Assembly: GCF_902635505.1 (NCBI RefSeq)
Contig: NC_045427.1
Location: 254,719,922 to 254,783,921 of the forward strand
Direction: 5' to 3'
Length of the DNA: 64,000 nucleotides
Origin: Sarcophilus harrisii
Lineage: Eukaryota; Chordata; Mammalia; Dasyuromorphia; Dasyuridae
Position 1 is the stretch's first letter; each line of letters begins with the position of its first letter. The translations under genes and the position numbers were made by a program. Below the pieces are notes generated by a model. That model saw only the letters and a program-made list of their open reading frames with translations. It had not been told where the DNA came from and ran no database searches. This document shows, piece by piece, positions 34,899-45,119 of the stretch.

Positions 34899-34973
34899 TT
34901 TAAAACGTCAGTCACAAAATTCTTTAGTGAATTCCATTGAAATCCATTGCTTTCTTAAACTCCATAGGTTTCT
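34899..34973 (-). promoter_or_regulatory. ZNF770: ZNF770 5' UTR end, splice acceptor and 13-codon upstream ORF
   Basis: On the minus strand a T/C-rich tract ending in aactcttag (AG at 34972-34973) is a strong splice acceptor. The exon therefore begins at 34971, 73 nt before the ZNF770 ATG. Within it an upstream ATG at 34965 opens the short frame MEFKKAMDFNGIH, which stops at 34924, 25 nt before the main ATG and in a different frame. Such an upstream ORF could lower ZNF770 translation; this is inference. Confidence 0.75.
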
Positions 34974-35494
34974 AAGAGTTAAAAGAAAAAAAAGGCATTA
35001 ATTCAAGTACTTTTTGGTCAGATTTAAAAGATGAATGGGTTAGGTTAAAAATACTATGCAGAAAGAAAAACTTGGACCTTTTCTGCATTTAAAATACCCT
35101 CCCCCCCAAAAAAAAACCTAAAACTAAAATAAAATAAAATACCAGTTCTAGATAACAGAATAAGAGTGATCTATCCTTCAAAATAATATTACTAATTTCA
35201 GACATCCTAAGAAATAAGACTATTAAAGGAAAACAGTTTATAACAAATAGTTATCAATAATTTATAACAAATAAAATTCCTTAGATAATTTCTTTGGAAA
35301 AGATCAGCCATAACCAGCAAAGAGTAATATTATTAAAATATACTTGCACAAAATCGCGCTGGGAAAGGAGGTACACATTACCCTTCTGTGACAAATTTTT
35401 TGATGTACTATTAGCACATTCTTTTTACCAGTCAATTATTTCTGCATATGAAAGAACACCATAAGCAATATGCAGTACCATGGAAAATTCATTA

Positions 35495-35812
35495 TACTGA
35501 GTCAAATTTTTGATTCTGGCTCTGCCACTTAGCAGACAAGTGACCTTGCACAAGTCATTTCAACTTCTAGGCCTATTTCCTCCTCCTTGAGACAGGGAAT
35601 ATAGCACCTGCCCTGTTTACTTCACAAAATTGTACAATAATCAAATGGAACAATATGGGGAAATTATTTGAAAACTGAAAAATGATGTATCAATGTAACA
35701 TATCATTACAGACAGTAGGGCTCTGTGAGGGAAGGGACCATATGTTCTTAATCCCCAATACAGAATCTTGAACACAATAGGTAGTCAACAAATAATTACT
35801 GAATAACTTATC
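35495..35812 (+). mobile_element. MIR/THER1-type SINE followed by an L2 tail
   Basis: 35495-35705 has gattctggctctgccacttag, caagtgaccttgcacaagtc and the later MIR segments in order. 35712-35812 has the L2 terminus: gggctctgtgagggaaggg, ccccaatacagaatcttg, aacaataggtagtcaacaaat. Confidence 0.7.
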
Positions 35813-35954
35813 AGAGTAGCTAACAATTAAACTAGTTATAATTCCTTTTATTTCTCTGTAGTGGGAGTGACTAAAAGGGAAGGTAGAAAAGCAAAGGACA
35901 TAGATTATTAGCTCCAGGATGGACTAAGAGTTGCCTATAAAGTCAGTAAATAAT

Positions 35955-36003
35955 AAACAGGTGGCATGGTGGGTACAGCACTGGATTTGCAAGTTTGGTA
36001 GAC

Positions 36004-36060
<57 letters not shown>

Positions 36061-36175
36061 TAAAGTTAAGTGATTTGCCTAGGATTATACAGACAGTAAG
36101 TGTCAAGTGTTTGAGGCGGGATTTGAATTCAGGTGCTCCTGATTCCAGGGCTGGTGCCATCTAACTGCTGCCCAT
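35955..36175. mobile_element. Inverted SINE heads around a (TG)n(GA)n tract
   Basis: A forward SINE head (caggtggcatggtgggtacagc and actggatttgcaagtttg) is followed by gtgtgtgtg and (GA)n at 36004-36057. Then comes a reverse MIR (gtgatttgcctaggattatac, ggcgggatttgaattcagg, gctggtgccatctaactgctgccc). The two heads are in inverted orientation. The GA tract produces open frames of RERERE or SLSLSL on both strands, which are not genes. Confidence 0.75.
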
Positions 36176-36264
36176 CCATAATCTTCTAATGTTTACATAG
36201 AGGTATTTTTCCCCCTCAGTGTTCCCTTGCTGTTACTCTGTCCCACTTCTCAACTAGCGGCAGG

Positions 36265-36535
36265 GTTGAAGAATGTCTAATCATGGACTAGCTAGATAGG
36301 CCTTTGGATAGAGTGCTAGGTGTGGAATCCGAAGATTCCTCTTACCAAGTTCAAATTGGCCTCAGAGACTCACTAGCTGGGTGATCCTGGGCAAGTCATG
36401 TAACCTCTCTGTCTTAGTTTCTTCATCTGTAAAATAAGTTGAAGAAGGAAATGGCAGACTACGCCAGCATCTCTGCCAAGAAAATCCCAAATGGTGTCAT
36501 GGAGAGTCGGATATGACTGAAAACCAATGGAGGTC
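36265..36535 (+). mobile_element. Marsupial Mar1-type CORE-SINE
   Basis: Head ctagctagataggcctttgg, then ttcaaattggcctcag, gggtgatcctgggcaagtcatg, tttcttcatctgtaaaataag, gaaggaaatggcagact, ctctgccaagaaaatccc, and gagagtcggatatgactg. Full length, forward. Confidence 0.85.
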
Positions 36536-36589
36536 AGAAATATAGTTCTATTTTGTTAGCATGAAACATAAACCTTTGTCTTTTCCAAG

Positions 36590-37570
36590 TTCATGATTTA
36601 AACCCAGAATTGTTGAATTAAAAATTCCCTTCCCATCATGTCTACGAAGTTGTTAACCAATTTTTTCTCACGGGACTCCAGAAATAGGGAAATCACCACC
36701 TCCTTTATATCTGTGTATAACTGTTTGGAAATATTCCTTATAGGAAGTCTAAATTTTCTTTCAGTCCTCCTTTTGCCCTCTGGATTCAAGCAGAACAAGT
36801 ACAATCTTTCTGCTATGTAACAAGCCTTCAAATACTTGGAAACATCTATAACGCCCATTCTAAGTGTTCTCTTCTCTAGGCATAACATCCTCTGCCCCAG
36901 ACGAGTTCCTTCTAATGATACTCAAATGAAGTCAAGGTCCCTCACCATGCTGATTGTGCTCATCTGGATAGACTCTAGCCTGTCAATTCCTGAAATGTGA
37001 ACTGAATAAGAACTGTACAAATGCTACATATAGTCTGACTATGGCAGAGGGGAGAGGACAAGAGGACCTTCACGTCTGAAAGACCAGATACTACACTTCA
37101 GATGACAACTGCCTCTGTGGCTTCCCTGTGATTTTGTTCAACTACATAGCTCTAGATCTCTTTATGACAAACTACTAAACCCCAAACTTGTCATACTCCT
37201 TGTAATACTGATCTTTTTGAATGCTAATGCATAAAAGTTTATTTACTCCTATTAAACTTAATCTAGTTTGATTTGGTCTATTGTTTAGCCTCAAGATCTT
37301 ATTGAATCCTGAATGTCATCTAATGTGTTACCTACTTCCTCTTCCCCCCAGCTTTGGGTTATCTGTAAATATGATGAAAATGCCATCTATGACTTTTATC
37401 TAAGATAAAAATGTTAAATAGCACGGAACTCTGAGGCATTGAGAATACTGAAGACATCCTTCCAAGCTGACATGAAATCATTAATGATTATCCCCTTTTG
37501 TTCTAGTCATTCAACACAAAATGATTCAAATCACTTTGGTTTTCCTCAGTAACCAGCATTAAATATAACA
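36590..37570 (-). mobile_element. CR1/L3-type LINE 3' half, reverse
   Basis: Reads, in reverse, through a CR1/L3 consensus: tctaaattttctttcagtcc, ccctctggattcaagcagaac, aacaagccttcaaatac, gtgttctcttctctaggc, ccctcaccatgctgattgtgctc, actctagcctgtcaattcc, and at the upper end gataaaaatgttaaatagcacgg and ctgacatgaaatcattaatga. The copy at 26.2-26.9 kb overlaps its upper part and extends further 5'. Diverged. Confidence 0.7.
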
Positions 37571-38164
37571 TGAGTTGTAATTTATAAGAATAAGCTATTT
37601 ATATATTACATATTGTATATGTATATAATTTCCCAAAAAATTCCTACCTAGAGCAAGGGGTAAAATAAACTTAGCAGCTTTATTCAAAATTACTAACTAG
37701 CCTATTAAGCTGAAATGACCAGAATACTGTTGAGATCAAGAGCATGTCACAGCTAAACTGCATTCTTTCCAATGATCTATCCTTCCAATGATCTCCTACC
37801 AACTGAAACAAAATGCGTGAGTAGAAAGTCAAAAACAATTCTAGACTAAACATGAATCCTTAAACAATAAAACAATTAACTACCTGTTGTTTTTTATATG
37901 TCCAGAATTTTCTTCTTAAGTTTAAAATACTATATAAATTTCCAAAATCCTCATTGTGGATATTAAGACAATGGGATATATGTAATCCATAGAGTCAAAA
38001 CTAGAGAACAAACAAGGTAAATAACTGTTTGGTATGGAAGCATGCAGTGTAGCACATATTGGGCAGTCAAAAGAAACAACAAAAATTTTTTAACTTAATT
38101 ATATCTGTGGGGAAAAAATGATAATATATATTTTAGTAATATAAAATTATATTCTCAATGTTTA

Positions 38165-38255
38165 GAAGAGAATTTCTTGGTTTTGCAAGGGTGAATGTTG
38201 AACACTATTTTTGCATGTATTTTGAAAAATAAAAAGCTATTATAAATAAAGTTTT
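38165..38255 (+). mobile_element. Very short L1 3' tail
   Basis: gttttgcaagggtgaatgttg and tattttgaaaaataaaaagctat are the last bases of the L1 3' UTR, matching the copy at 29.2 kb. Confidence 0.7.
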
Positions 38256-38294
38256 TCTAAATAAAACATTTTTTTTAAAAGAATTTTATAAGAA

Positions 38295-39347
38295 ATCAAG
38301 CCATTCTCCAATTGATAAATGGTCAAAGGATATGAACAGACAATTCTCAGATGAAGAAACTGAAATTATTTCTAGCCATATGAAAAGATGCTCCAAGTCA
38401 TTATTAATCAAGAGAAATACAAATTAAGACAATTCTGAGATACCACTACACACCTGTCAGATTGTCATGTTGGAGGGGATGTGGGAAAACAGAGACACTG
38501 ATACATTGTTGGTGGAATTGTGAACACATCCAGCCATTCTGGAGAGCAATTTGGAATTATGCTCAAAAAGTATCAAACTATGCATACTCTTTGATCCAGC
38601 AGTGTTACTACTGGGCTTATATCCCAAAGAGATTTTGAAGAAGGGAAAGAGACCTGTATGTGCAAGAATGTTTGTGGCATCCCTTTTTGTAGTGGCCAGA
38701 AACTGGAAACTAAGTAGATGCCCATCAATTGGAGAATGTCTGAATAAATTGTGGTATATGAATTTTATGGAATATTATTGTTCTCTAAGAGATGACCAAC
38801 AGGATGATTTCAGAAAGGCCTAGAGTGACTTATATAAACTGATGATGAGTGAAATGAGCAAGACCCGGAGATCATTATATACTTCAACAACAATACTATA
38901 TGATGATCAATTCTGATGGACGTGGCCCTCTTCAACAATGAGATGAACCAAATCAGTTCCAATAGAGCAGTAATGAATTTAACCAGCTACACCCAGAGAA
39001 AGAACTCTGAGAGATGACTATGAACCACTACATAGAATTCCCAATCCCTCTATTTTTGTCCGCCTGCATTTTTTATTTCCTTCACAGGCTAATTGTACAC
39101 TATTTCAAAGTCCAATTCTTTTTGTATAGCAAAATAACTGCTTGGACATGTATACTAATATTGTATTTAATATATACTTTAACATATTTAACATGTATTG
39201 GTCAACCTGCCATCTGGGGGAGAGAGTGGGGGGAAGGAGGGAAAAATTGAAACAAAATGTTTGGCAATTGTTAATGCTGTAAAATTACCCATGCATATAA
39301 TATGTAAATAAAAAGCTGTAAACTAAAAAAAAAAAAAAAAAAAAAAA
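38295..39347 (+). mobile_element. 5'-truncated L1: ORF2 C-terminus plus full 3' UTR
   Basis: Starts in ORF2 (aagccattctccaattgataaatgg) and runs through the Cys-rich C-terminal region. One stretch, 38551-38823, stays open and reads LLLGLYPKEILKKGKRPVC and, near its end, YCSLRDDQQDDFRKA. The 3' UTR is complete, ending aaataaaaagct and a poly(A) at 39327-39347. The flanks aaaagaattttata and aaaggaatttgtttta may be a decayed target-site duplication. It lies in the inferred ZNF770 intron. Confidence 0.9.
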
Positions 39348-39879
39348 GGAATTTGTTTTACAAAAAGTTGCTCATGTTATAGTCAAGACTCCATATCTTC
39401 ACTGAGCAAAGGTAGTATGTAGACCTTGCCTCTGAGTACACAAATACCATGATCTAGTTAGTTCATGATCAAATTTTTAAAAAACTATGAATTTCATGCT
39501 TTGCACAATTGCTTAACTTCTATGTCATCTCTGTGAAATATTTTTATGGTAGTTTATGCCTGAATTGCAGAGTCCAGAGCAGTAAGGCTGCTGTAAGGTT
39601 GTTCTTTAAGTTGAAACATAATTTCCTTCTTGTATTTATTAAAAAATACTTCAAAATGAGATTCTGAAGATTCATCTATGTGATTAGCTTTTTCTGGAGA
39701 TAACAGTTCTTTTTTAAAAAAAAGAAAATTAACAATTCTTCGTATTCTAAATGGAAAATAAATACCAAATTGAATCAGGTCAAATCCAACCAGGAAATAC
39801 TGAAAGTTTCACATTTATGGCATAGCATAATTGTCCTCTGTGTCTCGACAATTTAGGTGCATCTAGTACGGCAAACATT

Positions 39880-40010
39880 CATAGAATTTTGAATGTGGAA
39901 ATGATTAGTCTGAACCCCTAATTTCAAACTCCCAGAGAGAGTAAGTGGTCTAAGTTCATAGAAGAGGTTAATGGCATAACCAAAACTGAAAAACTAGGTC
40001 CCTAATCTCC
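39880..40010 (-). mobile_element. Degenerate MIR-type SINE, reverse
   Basis: gtctgaacccctaatttcaaac, agagtaagtggtctaagttc and catagaagaggttaatggc follow the reversed MIR order weakly. Confidence 0.45.
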
Positions 40011-40349
40011 CAATCAAAAAAAATTTTCATATAAAGTAACTTGAACCACTTTGATTCTCTTTAAAAAAAATAAAAAGGTGCTTTTTTGCAATTGTTTTGA
40101 CTTGATAAAAAAATCATTCTTGGGTTTTAATACCCACAAATTTATCTAAAGAATTCTTAAATCTACTGAAGAATATCCAAACCCTCTTTTGATAATGTAT
40201 TAACTCTTCCCTTGATTTATATGGGTTCCTAAAATACTGGTCTTGGCAGTTAAAAGCCCTCAGTACACTTAGACCATCTACCATTGGATGTATAAAATCA
40301 GGTATAGATTTCTTCATCTGTAAAATAAGGGGAAGGAATTATTTATTAA

Positions 40350-40780
40350 GTGGCAACGATGTACCAGAATTCAAATCCAGCCTCAAGCACTTATCAGCTG
40401 TATAACCTGAGACAAGTCACAACCTCTGTCTGCCTCAGTTTCTTCACCTGTAAAATGTGGAGGATAACAATATTTTCTAAATACCTTCCCCTCCCTGGAT
40501 TAGTGTGAAGATAAAAATGATAAAACCTTAAAGCGCTTGCAAAATATCAGTTTAGTATTAACATCTTAACTGCACCATCATCCCCTTTCATCCCTGGCTT
40601 CTCCACAAAACAGTTTAGAAATGTTACCTAACTGCTTGTCGGGTGGTGCTTCCCTTTCTAGGTAGGTACCCACTTTATCCTTCTACACCTACCTCCCGGG
40701 ATGTCTGTAAAGACAAAAGGAGATATTTGTAAGGTGCTTTTCAAACATTAAAGAGCTTTATAAACGCTAGTTATTATCAA
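40350..40780 (+). mobile_element. MIR/THER1-type SINEs, one full and one 3' part
   Basis: 40350-40570 has gaattcaaatccagcctcaag, gagacaagtcacaacctctg, cctcagtttcttcacctgtaaaatg and cttaaagcgcttgcaaaat. A second 3' segment at about 40685-40780 has ctacctcccgggatgtc, gtaaggtgcttttcaaac and tataaacgctagttattatc. The two belong to a local duplication (see 40574-40890). Confidence 0.75.
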
Positions 40781-40890
40781 CATTATTTTCTCAACTCCGC
40801 CCACACCACCTTTCATCCTTGGCCTCTCCACAAAAAGTTAAAATTTTTTTTACCTAACTGATGGTCTGGTGCGTTTCCTTCCGATCCCTA
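40574..40890. repeat. Diverged local tandem duplication, period about 230 bp
   Basis: The run ccctttcatccctggcttc... ctccacaaaa... acctaactg... ggtggtgc.tccctt at 40574-40660 recurs as cctttcatccttggcctc... ctccacaaaa... acctaactg... ctggtgcgtttcctt at 40801-40885. Each copy is preceded by a MIR 3' segment. It sits directly next to the ZNF770 CpG island. Confidence 0.65.
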
Positions 40891-40899
40891 CGGAGCCTG

Positions 40900-41730
40900 G
40901 AGAAAGGAATCAAGCTGTCAAGCGGGGAAGGAAGAAAGCTACTTGGGGGAGGGGACCTGAGACACCGCCCCCGCCCCCTGCAGATGGAGACGGTCACGCA
41001 TGGAGACAGTCACGCACGGACACAGTCACGCACACACACTCGCTTATGCACACGCACGCACGCGCTCGGGGCAGGAAAGGGGACAAGGAGGGGGCGGGCG
41101 CAGACCCGGCTCAGTAACTGCAACGAGGCGGGGGCGGGGAAAGGGGGGGGGGGGAAGGAGAGAGGGGGAAGGGAAGGAAAGGAGGAGGCCGCTTCTCTCC
41201 CTCCCCCCCATCCCCGCCCCCGCCCGGGGCGGGTCCCTTCCCCGGAGGCCAGACGGGCAGGGCCTTCCCACTCGTGTCGGGCTTGCCCCGCCCCACCGAC
41301 TCAGCCCTGCACCTCACGCACCTGGAGTCGGGCAGCGAAGAGCGAGGAAGAGTAGAGCGACAAGCCAAAGGGGAGCAGCTTCGGCTGCAGAGGCAGAGCA
41401 GAGGCGGCGGCGGCGGCGGCAATGAGGCTCAGTGCGCAGCCGCAGCTCCGCGGGAGAGCACCCAAAAGAGGTTCCGGGCGGAAACTAGCTCTGGGTTCCC
41501 AGTGCGGCTTCCGAGATCGTTTGTGGTGTCTAGAAAAGAGCGTTGGCTTCAGCTCGGCCACTGTGCCCCATACGCACGACCAGCAAGCCGGTGGGACAAG
41601 CAACTATCCCTACTTTTACCTGACAGATTGTAAAAGGTAGAGAGGACATCCCCCTCCTCCCCTCTCTTCGGCCGCAAATGGAAGTAGGCTTCCTAAATCC
41701 TTCCGACCGGAAAGCACCGCGTAATTCTCC
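40900..41730 (-). promoter_or_regulatory. ZNF770: CpG island, probable ZNF770 promoter
   Basis: The densest CpG and G+C stretch in the window, with GC boxes (ggggcggg forms near 41090-41135 and gccccgcccc near 41284-41295), a short (CGG)n at about 41404-41420 and several Sp-type sites. It lies 6-7 kb upstream of the ZNF770 coding exon, about the human gene layout. No TATA box. Many open frames cross it on both strands; these follow from GC-rich composition (few stops) and are not supported as genes. Confidence 0.7.
41322..41450 (-). other. ZNF770: Proposed non-coding ZNF770 exon 1
   Basis: On the minus strand a donor CTCCAG followed by gtgcgtgagg sits at 41320-41321, in the middle of the CpG island and pairing with the acceptor at 34972. 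The upper (5') end is not visible in sequence and is set arbitrarily near the CGG run. Alternative donors exist nearby. Confidence 0.45.
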
Positions 41731-42359
41731 CGGATAAAAACGATTGCTCTTAGTATTAGTTCCGGAGCTCGGACGCTCCTCTAGTACTGCCCCAATTTGA
41801 ATAATAGCTGACTTTTATATATAGCGTTGTAAAGCTGGAAAAGTGCTGTAGATACTTTAAATTTCATTCGAGCCTCACCACAGCTTTCTGAGGCTGTGCC
41901 GTAGATACATAGTATCTATAAATAATAGAACCTTTTACATGCTCATCTCCGCCCAAAGTAAGATTTCCTCGTTTCTCTGTGGCGTGAAGAGAGAAACAGG
42001 TCAGAGGAACAGAAACGACTCAACCGAATTCCGTTTTTTAGAACTTTCTCGTCTCTCTTCTCTCATCTTGTGGCCTAAACACAAATTCACATGTTTCAAA
42101 TGGGGCCTTTCAACCGACCAGTTAATAAGCATTTACTGTGTACTACCCACCCACTGGGCTAAGCCCGGGGGTTCAAAGAAAAGCGGAAGGCAGCCCCGTC
42201 CTCAAGGAGCTTACAGTTTAACGGAAGAGACAACTTGCAAATAACTTCAGAAAATTTGAATATAAGATAAATTAAAAATAATTAACAAGGGAAGCACATT
42301 ACTATGCAGAGGAGACTGGGAATGGCTTCTAGCAAATAGTAAATTTTTATCACTCGAAG

Positions 42360-42914
42360 TGATGAGGACAATACAGCCTCGCCCAGAAGAGCATCTGCAT
42401 TTCCTGGGAAAGACTCTCTTCCCACACATTATGCACCTTTTGGATGCAAAACCTACATTTCCTAGGAAAGACTCCCTTCCCACACATTATGCACCTTTTG
42501 GATGCAAAACCTACATTCCCTGGGAAAGACTCTCTTCCCACACATTATGCACCTTTTGGATGCAAAACCTACATTCCCTGGGAAAGACTCTCTTCCCACA
42601 CATTATGCACCTTTTGGATGCAAAACCTACATTCCCTGGGAAAGACTCTTTTCCCACACCCTATCTCAAGTATGTTCCTTTCCGATGCAAAACCCAAATT
42701 GTTTTCTGTATATAAGTAAGCTCCGAGAAAATGTCTCTTTGCAATTCTTTGACATTGCCCACTAAGAGAACATCTTAGTGTCTTTCTTTATTAAAGTGCC
42801 TTTTCTTATCACAGCCTTTTGTGTAGTGTTTCTCGCTGCGAACCCGCCCTAACTTGGTTGTTTTGGAGAACTAGGAGACCTACCCATATTCCTGCCAAGA
42901 TCCATACCTCTTCA
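42360..42914 (+). mobile_element. Solo LTR of a class I-type ERV, 4 bp target-site duplication
   Basis: A 555 bp fossil LTR with ends tgatgagg at the left and cctcttca at the right (7 of 8 positions match in inverted orientation). It is flanked by gaag at 42356-42359 and 42915-42918. A poly(A) signal attaaa lies near 42791. It interrupts the L2 exactly, with L2 sequence resuming on the other side. A 58 bp minisatellite fills the U3 part. No internal viral genes remain. Confidence 0.85.
42390..42660. repeat. 58 bp minisatellite inside the LTR
   Basis: Four full units start at 42427, 42485, 42543 and 42601 with an exact 58 bp period, preceded by a partial unit and followed by a decayed one. 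Each holds the palindrome ttccctgggaa (one unit has a variant) and cttcccacac. Because 58 is not a multiple of three, the frame shifts with each unit, yet all three forward frames stay open, which explains the overlapping open frames here. Confidence 0.97.
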
Positions 42915-43025
42915 GAAGGAAGCGGGTAGGGGGAGAAAACGAGAGAACATTCCAGGCACAGTAAACAGGCAGCAAAAATGCCAGAAGTTGGAGTGTCTTT
43001 TTAGAAGAGCAAAGAAGTTGGGGTA

Positions 43026-43078
43026 TTATGCCACAGTTCTCTTTAACTGTCCTGACTCAGTTTCCCTGCACTAGTTTT
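43026..43078 (+). mobile_element. 5' end fragment of the 62 kb LTR family
   Basis: ttatgccacagttctctttaac, cctgactcagtttccctgcactag match the reverse complement of 62690-62743 over about 50 bp with few differences. The fragment interrupts the L2. Confidence 0.75.
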
Positions 43079-43599
43079 TTGTAAAGTATGTGGAAAGTAG
43101 GAAGGTCTAAAAAGCGCGAAAAGGTTGGGGGTCGGGATATGCGGGTGATAAAGGCGTTTGAATGAGGTAATTGGTAGCTGCTGGTGTTGAATGAGGTTGG
43201 ATGGGGGGGTGCATGTTTTAGGAAGATCCGTTTCAGCAGCTGAGTGGAAGATTTCCTGGAGTGGGGAGAAACTTAGAGTATGAAAAAGCCCATCAGCAAG
43301 CAATTGTAGTTGTCTAAAAGTGGACTAGGGCCTTCCAGAGTAGTAGCATTATCAGGGGAGAGAAGGGGACACCTGGATGAACTATTAGGAAGGTAAAGTT
43401 CATAGGCCTTGACAATAGATTGAAGAAGGGGGAAGAAAGAGAGGTGTCAAGCAGAAAACCAGCGGGGTCACCTTGGGTGACTGGGAGGATAGTGGTTCCT
43501 TTGACAGTAATAGACAAGTTAGGTTTTGAGATAATGAGTTTAGTTTGAGACATGGTGAGATTAATAATATGTCTATGGGTCATCCCGTTTGAAGTGTGG

Positions 43600-43974
43600 A
43601 GTGGATAGTCAGAAATGAAAGTATGGAGATTAGGAGAAAAGTTATGGAAACAAGCCGGCCAGCTTTGAAAGTGTCACTCTGTTACATACTTTTTAAGAAG
43701 CAAGTTGTAGATGAAATAGACTCACAGTGTCACGGAATTCTCTTTTCTGTTCTACTTTGTTTATAGAAATATTCCTTTTTTTTTAAAAATGAGCATTAAG
43801 TTTAGAAGGAAAAAAAGAATGAAATAAAATATGCTTAGGAACCAAAAATATTGCAAAGTTGTTATTGTCCAAACTTACTTTAAACGGGCAAAAAAATAAA
43901 TTGATGAAATGAATTAGTTCACCAGACATTCAACCAAATACATAAAAAAAGATTTGTGTTTCAGCAATAACAAG
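43600..43974. other. Unassigned sequence
   Basis: Between the L2 and the next L1 fragment. AT-rich, no repeat or gene recognised. Confidence 0.4.
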
Positions 43975-44375
43975 ATTATATGACGATCAATTCACATATA
44001 AGAGGCTCTTTTCAATAGCAAGGTGATTCAGGCCACTTCCAATGGTCTTGTGATAGAGAGAGCCATCTGCACCCAGAGAGGGTTATGGGAACCGAGTATG
44101 GATCACACATAGTATTTTCACTTTTTTTGTTGTTGTTGTTTGCTTGCATTTTGTTTTCTTTCCCATTTAAAAAAATTTTTTTGATTTGATTTTTCTTGTG
44201 CAGCATAATTGTGGAAATAGGTTGAAGAATTGCACATTTAACATATTGGATTGTCGTCTAGAGGAGGAGGTAAGGGAAAGGGAGGGAGGGAGAAAAAGAT
44301 GGAAGAGAGGTTTTGCAAAGGTGAATATTGAAAACTATGCATATGTTTTGAAAATAAAAAGCTTTAAAAATAGAA
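43975..44375 (+). mobile_element. L1 3' end, same type as at 12.1 kb
   Basis: gatcaattcacatataagaggc, aatggtcttgtgatagagag, gtatggatcacacatag, ttttcttgtgcagcataattgtgg, then a G/A-rich tract, ggttttgcaaaggtgaatattg and gaaaataaaaagcttt. It includes (GTT)n near 44130. Confidence 0.8.
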
Positions 44376-45119
44376 CACAAAATAACTTACCAAGAAATAA
44401 ACTGATGAATTCTGGAAGGATTTTATTTCACATTCTTGCAAGAACGATCTGAACCACAAACTGGTTCCCCATGAATTGGGTGTTCGGAAAGTTACCCTGG
44501 GTGAATCTCTGCTCCCCATTAAATGTCACAAGTATCTCCTATTCTAATTCTCCACCTTGGATTACATAAAGCAGCCCCTGCCCTTTAGGGATGTACATTC
44601 TTATGGGGGAAAATGACTTTGAAAGGAACCTGAGAAGTGGAAAGGGGCAAAGTCCTGAGGGTTCCTTATCAAACCTAGAACCCCCAACCCTGATTACATT
44701 CTTTGATTTTCTTGTTCTGGGTCCTAGCCTCCCATTTCTTATGTTTCATTTTTCTAATTTTTTCATTACTCCTATTTTCATAACTCCGTGGAAACTAAAT
44801 CCCCATCCAATTCTCACAATATGAATTAGGGAAAAATTATTTAACGAATGTAGTTGGGAAAATTGACTTCCAATTTGACAGAAAAAGAAATTGGAATTTT
44901 GTCTTATAATATATATATATTATATATATATATATATATATACACACTTCACTCCAGTGAATACCTGCTGAATGAAAGGATTAAGCTGGAACAAATGAAT
45001 TCTAGGAAAAACTGCTGCTCTGAATGGTGAAAAGACTTTTTTTGTTCAACAAACAGAATTCTTGAAGTTTGAAGACAAACTAGATGGGCTTGGTTTAAAA
45101 TTTTAAATAGTCTGAGCAG
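44376..45119. other. Unassigned sequence with a (TA)n tract
   Basis: A (TA)n microsatellite spans about 44908-44942. No repeat family or gene is recognised in the rest; the 77-codon plus-strand frame at 44591-44824 has no family resemblance. Confidence 0.45.

Larger units (their letters stand above)
34974..41321 (-). other. ZNF770: ZNF770 intron 1 (inferred)
   Basis: About 6.3 kb between the acceptor at 34972 and the proposed donor at 41320-41321. It contains SINEs, CR1/L3, L1 and a local duplication listed separately. The stretches 34974-35490, 37570-38165 and 39350-39880 hold nothing else I recognise. A further untranslated exon inside cannot be excluded. Confidence 0.55.
42121..43590 (-). 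mobile_element. Long L2 LINE fossil, reverse, split by a solo LTR
   Basis: 42121-42359 is the reversed L2 3' end (cactgggctaagcccggggg, ccgtcctcaaggagcttacag). The rest resumes at 42919: gagaacattccaggcacag, aaaatgccagaagttgg, cctggagtggggagaaactt, ggggagagaaggggacacc, gactgggaggatagtggttcc, gacagtaatagacaagttagg, and on to about 43590. It is about 900 bp of L2 once the LTR and a small LTR fragment are removed. Part of it, including the LTR, lies upstream of the ZNF770 promoter. Confidence 0.85.

Noticed and set aside
35924-36164. Open frames with SLSLSL and RERERE on both strands
   Set aside because: Produced by the (GA)n microsatellite between two SINE pieces.
40861-41425. Long open frames (up to 164 codons) near 41 kb
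   Set aside because: Located in a CpG island with GC-rich composition; open on both strands and low in complexity. No family resemblance.
42390-42660. Regularly spaced repeats resembling a CRISPR array
   Set aside because: There are no spacers; the units are contiguous. The sequence is vertebrate.
42359-42765. Several overlapping open frames of 87-118 codons with a repeated peptide
   Set aside because: They come from the 58 bp minisatellite, whose period shifts the frame; the peptide repeats only because the DNA does. It lies in an LTR fossil.
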